This document shows, piece after piece, positions 61,831-64,000 of a stretch of DNA of 64,000 nt. The notes beneath the pieces are model-generated. The model was not told the origin of the DNA, did not search any database, and worked only from the letters and a program-made list of their open reading frames with translations. Within the stretch, counting starts at the first letter, position 1. Every line of letters starts with the position of its first letter. This DNA comes from Pseudomonas oryzae (GTDB lineage: Bacteria; Pseudomonadota; Gammaproteobacteria; Pseudomonadales; Pseudomonadaceae). The DNA lies in the NCBI RefSeq assembly GCF_900104805.1, contig NZ_LT629751.1:2213001-2277000 (forward strand), in the 5' to 3' direction. Both the position numbers and the translations under genes were made by a program.

Positions 61831-62321
61831 GCGAAGATCTCCTTCAACGGCCTCTCGTAGCGGCTCTTGATCTCGGCGATCAGCGCCTGTTCGTCGGTAC
61901 AGTGCAGCACGTGCACGACCAGACGGCGACGATCCGGGCTGAGGTGCGCCGCCACCGTGCCGGGTGCCAGGGAAATCGCGCTGGCCAGCAGGAAGATCGC
62001 CAGCTCGTGGTCGAGCTGGATCGGCACCTCGATGAACGCCGGCTGCAGGCGCTCGACCGGCCCGAGGACCAGCCGCGCCACCAGCAGGTTGGCCAGCACC
62101 ACGTCGTGGAAGATGCGCAGGATGAACCACAGCAGCCGCAGCGGCTGGCGCACCCGCCATGCCCCGACCTCCAGCCCGCCGGTGAGCAGCGGAATGGCCA
62201 CGCCGAGCATGGCCCCCAGCACGGCATGGCCGACGCTGAACTCGTTGACCAGCAGCAGCCAGACCAGTAGCAGGCCGAGGCTGAGCAGCGGATGCGGCAG
62301 CAGCTTGCGCAACGGGCTCAC
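61824..62321 (-). CDS. mnhE: Na+/H+ antiporter subunit E
   Basis: 165 aa starting at a GTG that overlaps the mnhD stop by 4 bases (GTGA). Two to three membrane segments near the N terminus, then PAFIEVPIQLDHELAIFLLASAISLAPGTVA split over residues 94-123 and HVLHCTDEQALIAEIKSRYERPLKEIF at the end, all typical of MnhE. A structural subunit of the Mrp antiporter. The GTG start is supported by the overlap and by the alignment-like N terminus [13 protein letters not shown]. Confidence 0.92.
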   Translation of the reverse strand: MSPLRKLLPHPLLSLGLLLVWLLLVNEFSVGHAVLGAMLGVAIPLLTGGLEVGAWRVRQPLRLLWFILRIFHDVVLANLLVARLVLGPVERLQPAFIEVPIQLDHELAIFLLASAISLAPGTVAAHLSPDRRRLVVHVLHCTDEQALIAEIKSRYERPLKEIFAC

Positions 62322-63817
62322 TGGGCACCCCCGGCGACGATCTGCAGGTAGGGTGCCAGCGCCAGCAACTGGTCGGCGGTGGCCGCGACGAAGGCCAGTA
62401 CCGGCTGCGCCGCCAGCACCAGCAGCGGACTGCCCGATAGCAGGCCGATGCAGGCCAGCACGGCCAGCGGATCGAGTTCGGCGCTGTCCAGCTGATGCAC
62501 ACCGACCCGCCAGAACAGCATGCTGCCAGCGCGAGCGAGCGCCAGCAGCACCAGCAGGCCGCCCACCAGCAGGACCGGCCACAGCGCCAAAGCGGCAGCG
62601 CCACTCACCGCCTTGAGCAACAGCAGCTTGGCGAGGAAGCCGGACAACGGCGGCAGGCCGGCGACCGCGATGGCGGCGAGGAAGAACAGCCCGCCGAGCA
62701 GGCGCGGGCTCATCAGTGCCGGGCCCTGCACCAGCAGACCGGCCTTGTCGCCACGCTGGCGGGCGATCAGGTCGGCGAGGAGGAACAGCGCCCCGCAGAC
62801 CCAGGTGCTGTGGACCAGGTAGAACAGCACCGCCGCGATGGCCTGCGGCGTGGCCACGGCCACGCCGGCCAGCAGGGTGCCCACCGAGACCACCACCAGG
62901 TAGGCGAGCAGGCCCTGCAGGGTCGGCGCCGCCAGCGCACCGATGGCGCCCACCGCCAGGGTCAGCAGGGCCAGCGGCCACAGCCAGCCCTGGGCCAGAT
63001 GGGCCAGACCGCCGGCCGCGCTGCCGAAGATCAGCGTGAAGACCCGCAGGATGGCGTACAGACCGACCTTGGTCATGACCGCGAACAGCGCCGCCACCGG
63101 CGCACTGGCCGCCGCATAGGCCTGCGGCAGCCAGAAGTGCAGCGGCAGCAGGGCGGCCTTGAGGGCGAACACCACCAGCAGCAGCAGGCCGGCGGCCTTG
63201 AGCAGCGCCGCCTGCCCGGCATCCGCCGCCGCCACGCGCACGGCCAGGTCGACCATGTTCAGGGTGCCGGCGACGCCGTACAGCACCCCGGCCGCGATCA
63301 GGAACAGAGCCGAACCGAGCAGGTTGAGCAGCACGTAATGCAGGGTGCTGCGCAGCCGCGCCGCGCCGCCGCCGTGCGCCAGCAGCGCGTAGGAGGCGAT
63401 CAGCAGCACCTCGAAGAACACGAACAGGTTGAACAGGTCGCCGGTCAGGAAGGCGCCGTTGATCCCCATCAGCTGGAACTGGAACAGCGCATGGAAGCCA
63501 CTGCCGCGGACATCCTCACCGCGCACGGCATACAGCAGGGCGAACGCGGCCAGCACCGCGGTGACCAGCAGCATCAGGGCGCTGAGGCGATCAAGCAGGA
63601 GAATGATGCCGAATGGCGGCGGCCAGTTGCCCAGGGCATAGGTGCGCAGCACGCCGTCGTCGCTGAGCAGCAGCAGGCCCGCGGCCACCGGCAGCAGCGC
63701 CCAGGTGGCCAGCAGGCCGAGGCCGCGCTGCAGCGCCAGGCTACTCCGCCCCAGCGCCAGCAGCAGGCAGCCGGCGAACAGCGGCAGGAGGATCGGCAGG
63801 ATCAGGGCATGGCTCAT
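62318..63817 (-). CDS. mnhD: Na+/H+ antiporter subunit D (proton-pumping NuoN/M-like)
   Basis: 499 aa with about 14 membrane segments. Core motifs of the proton-translocating family: [22 protein letters not shown] (split around residue 130), [20 protein letters not shown], and [20 protein letters not shown]. The conserved Lys and Glu of the transport path are present in these. Start overlaps the mnhC stop (ATGA). It forms, with MnhA, the ion-moving core of the antiporter for Na+ or K+ tolerance and pH control. Confidence 0.95.
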   Translation of the reverse strand: MSHALILPILLPLFAGCLLLALGRSSLALQRGLGLLATWALLPVAAGLLLLSDDGVLRTYALGNWPPPFGIILLLDRLSALMLLVTAVLAAFALLYAVRGEDVRGSGFHALFQFQLMGINGAFLTGDLFNLFVFFEVLLIASYALLAHGGGAARLRSTLHYVLLNLLGSALFLIAAGVLYGVAGTLNMVDLAVRVAAADAGQAALLKAAGLLLLVVFALKAALLPLHFWLPQAYAAASAPVAALFAVMTKVGLYAILRVFTLIFGSAAGGLAHLAQGWLWPLALLTLAVGAIGALAAPTLQGLLAYLVVVSVGTLLAGVAVATPQAIAAVLFYLVHSTWVCGALFLLADLIARQRGDKAGLLVQGPALMSPRLLGGLFFLAAIAVAGLPPLSGFLAKLLLLKAVSGAAALALWPVLLVGGLLVLLALARAGSMLFWRVGVHQLDSAELDPLAVLACIGLLSGSPLLVLAAQPVLAFVAATADQLLALAPYLQIVAGGAQ

Positions 63818-64000
63818 CGACGCCCCTCCTCGTCGGCACCGGCCGGCGGCTGGCCGTCGACGTGGTCGCTGCCGAGGGTGGCGACACCGCGCAGGGCCAG
63901 GGCGATCACGAATGCGGTCATTGCGAAGCCGATGACGATGGCGGTGAGCACCAGCGCCTGCGGCAACGGATCGGCATGGCTGGCGGCGGCGCCCAGCACC
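63814..64000 (-). CDS. mnhC: Na+/H+ antiporter subunit C (C-terminal part, cut by window edge)
   Basis: The last 61 or so residues of a NuoK-like subunit; the frame remains open to the end of the window. The visible part is [28 protein letters not shown], the conserved third helix of MnhC/MrpC ([14 protein letters not shown]), followed by a short charged tail. The operon must continue to the right with the rest of mnhC and a mnhA/B or fused mnhAB gene. Confidence 0.92.
   Translation of the reverse strand, partial: VLGAAASHADPLPQALVLTAIVIGFAMTAFVIALALRGVATLGSDHVDGQPPAGADEEGRR

Overview
This is a high-GC window (about two thirds G+C by eye) from a chromosome of the Pseudomonas family (Pseudomonas, Stutzerimonas or a close relative). 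The main evidence is the gene order gfnR / adhC-fghA-ispF-truD-surE-pcm-(DUF368)-nlpD-rpoS, followed by a GacA/RsmA-type small RNA gene downstream of rpoS. A complete LapA/LapD/LapG adhesin module and the ihfB-lapA-lapB cluster fit the same assignment. I saw no tRNA, rRNA, CRISPR array, prophage, integrase or insertion sequence.

Layout. 1-17.8 kb: a biofilm adhesin system. It has the periplasmic protease LapG (partial), the c-di-GMP receptor LapD, a giant repeat adhesin of 3129 aa on the opposite strand, and its type I secretion machine (LapE, LapB, LapC). 17.8-19.4 kb: a tRNA-modifying DTW protein and an EamA exporter. 19.6-26.7 kb: a same-strand group in which a MoxR ATPase and a VWA protein flank a hybrid histidine kinase and an HD-GYP response regulator. 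26.9-28.5 kb: cysK and a cold-shock gene. 28.5-39.3 kb: mixed housekeeping genes (class II amidotransferase, oligopeptidase B, APC permease, secreted HExxH peptidase, ycgN, ycgL, rnd, sulfurtransferase). 39.3-49 kb: rsmZ-like RNA, rpoS, nlpD, DUF368, pcm, surE, truD, ispF and the formaldehyde detoxification genes fghA and adhC with their LysR regulator. 49-58.5 kb: DUF533 protein, old yellow enzyme, recJ, 5-oxoprolinase operon pxpABC, yaeQ, a diguanylate cyclase and a CoA transferase. 58.6-64 kb: LPS-assembly genes lapB/lapA, ihfB, a lipoprotein, and the distal part of an Mrp-type Na+/H+ antiporter operon (mnhC-G).

How it fits together. Several genes bear on the switch between free and attached growth. 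LapD/LapG control release of the adhesin according to c-di-GMP. A diguanylate cyclase with an intact GGEEF and I-site and an HD-GYP protein, the type that degrades c-di-GMP, are encoded nearby. The RsmZ-like RNA and RpoS are global regulators of the same transition in pseudomonads. Any link between these particular proteins is inference from family knowledge.

Main points for follow-up: the RsmZ-like RNA with a matching GacA site about 184 bp upstream; repeat mosaicism in the adhesin that shows recombination between copies; and the two-component pair lodged between moxR and its usual VWA partner.
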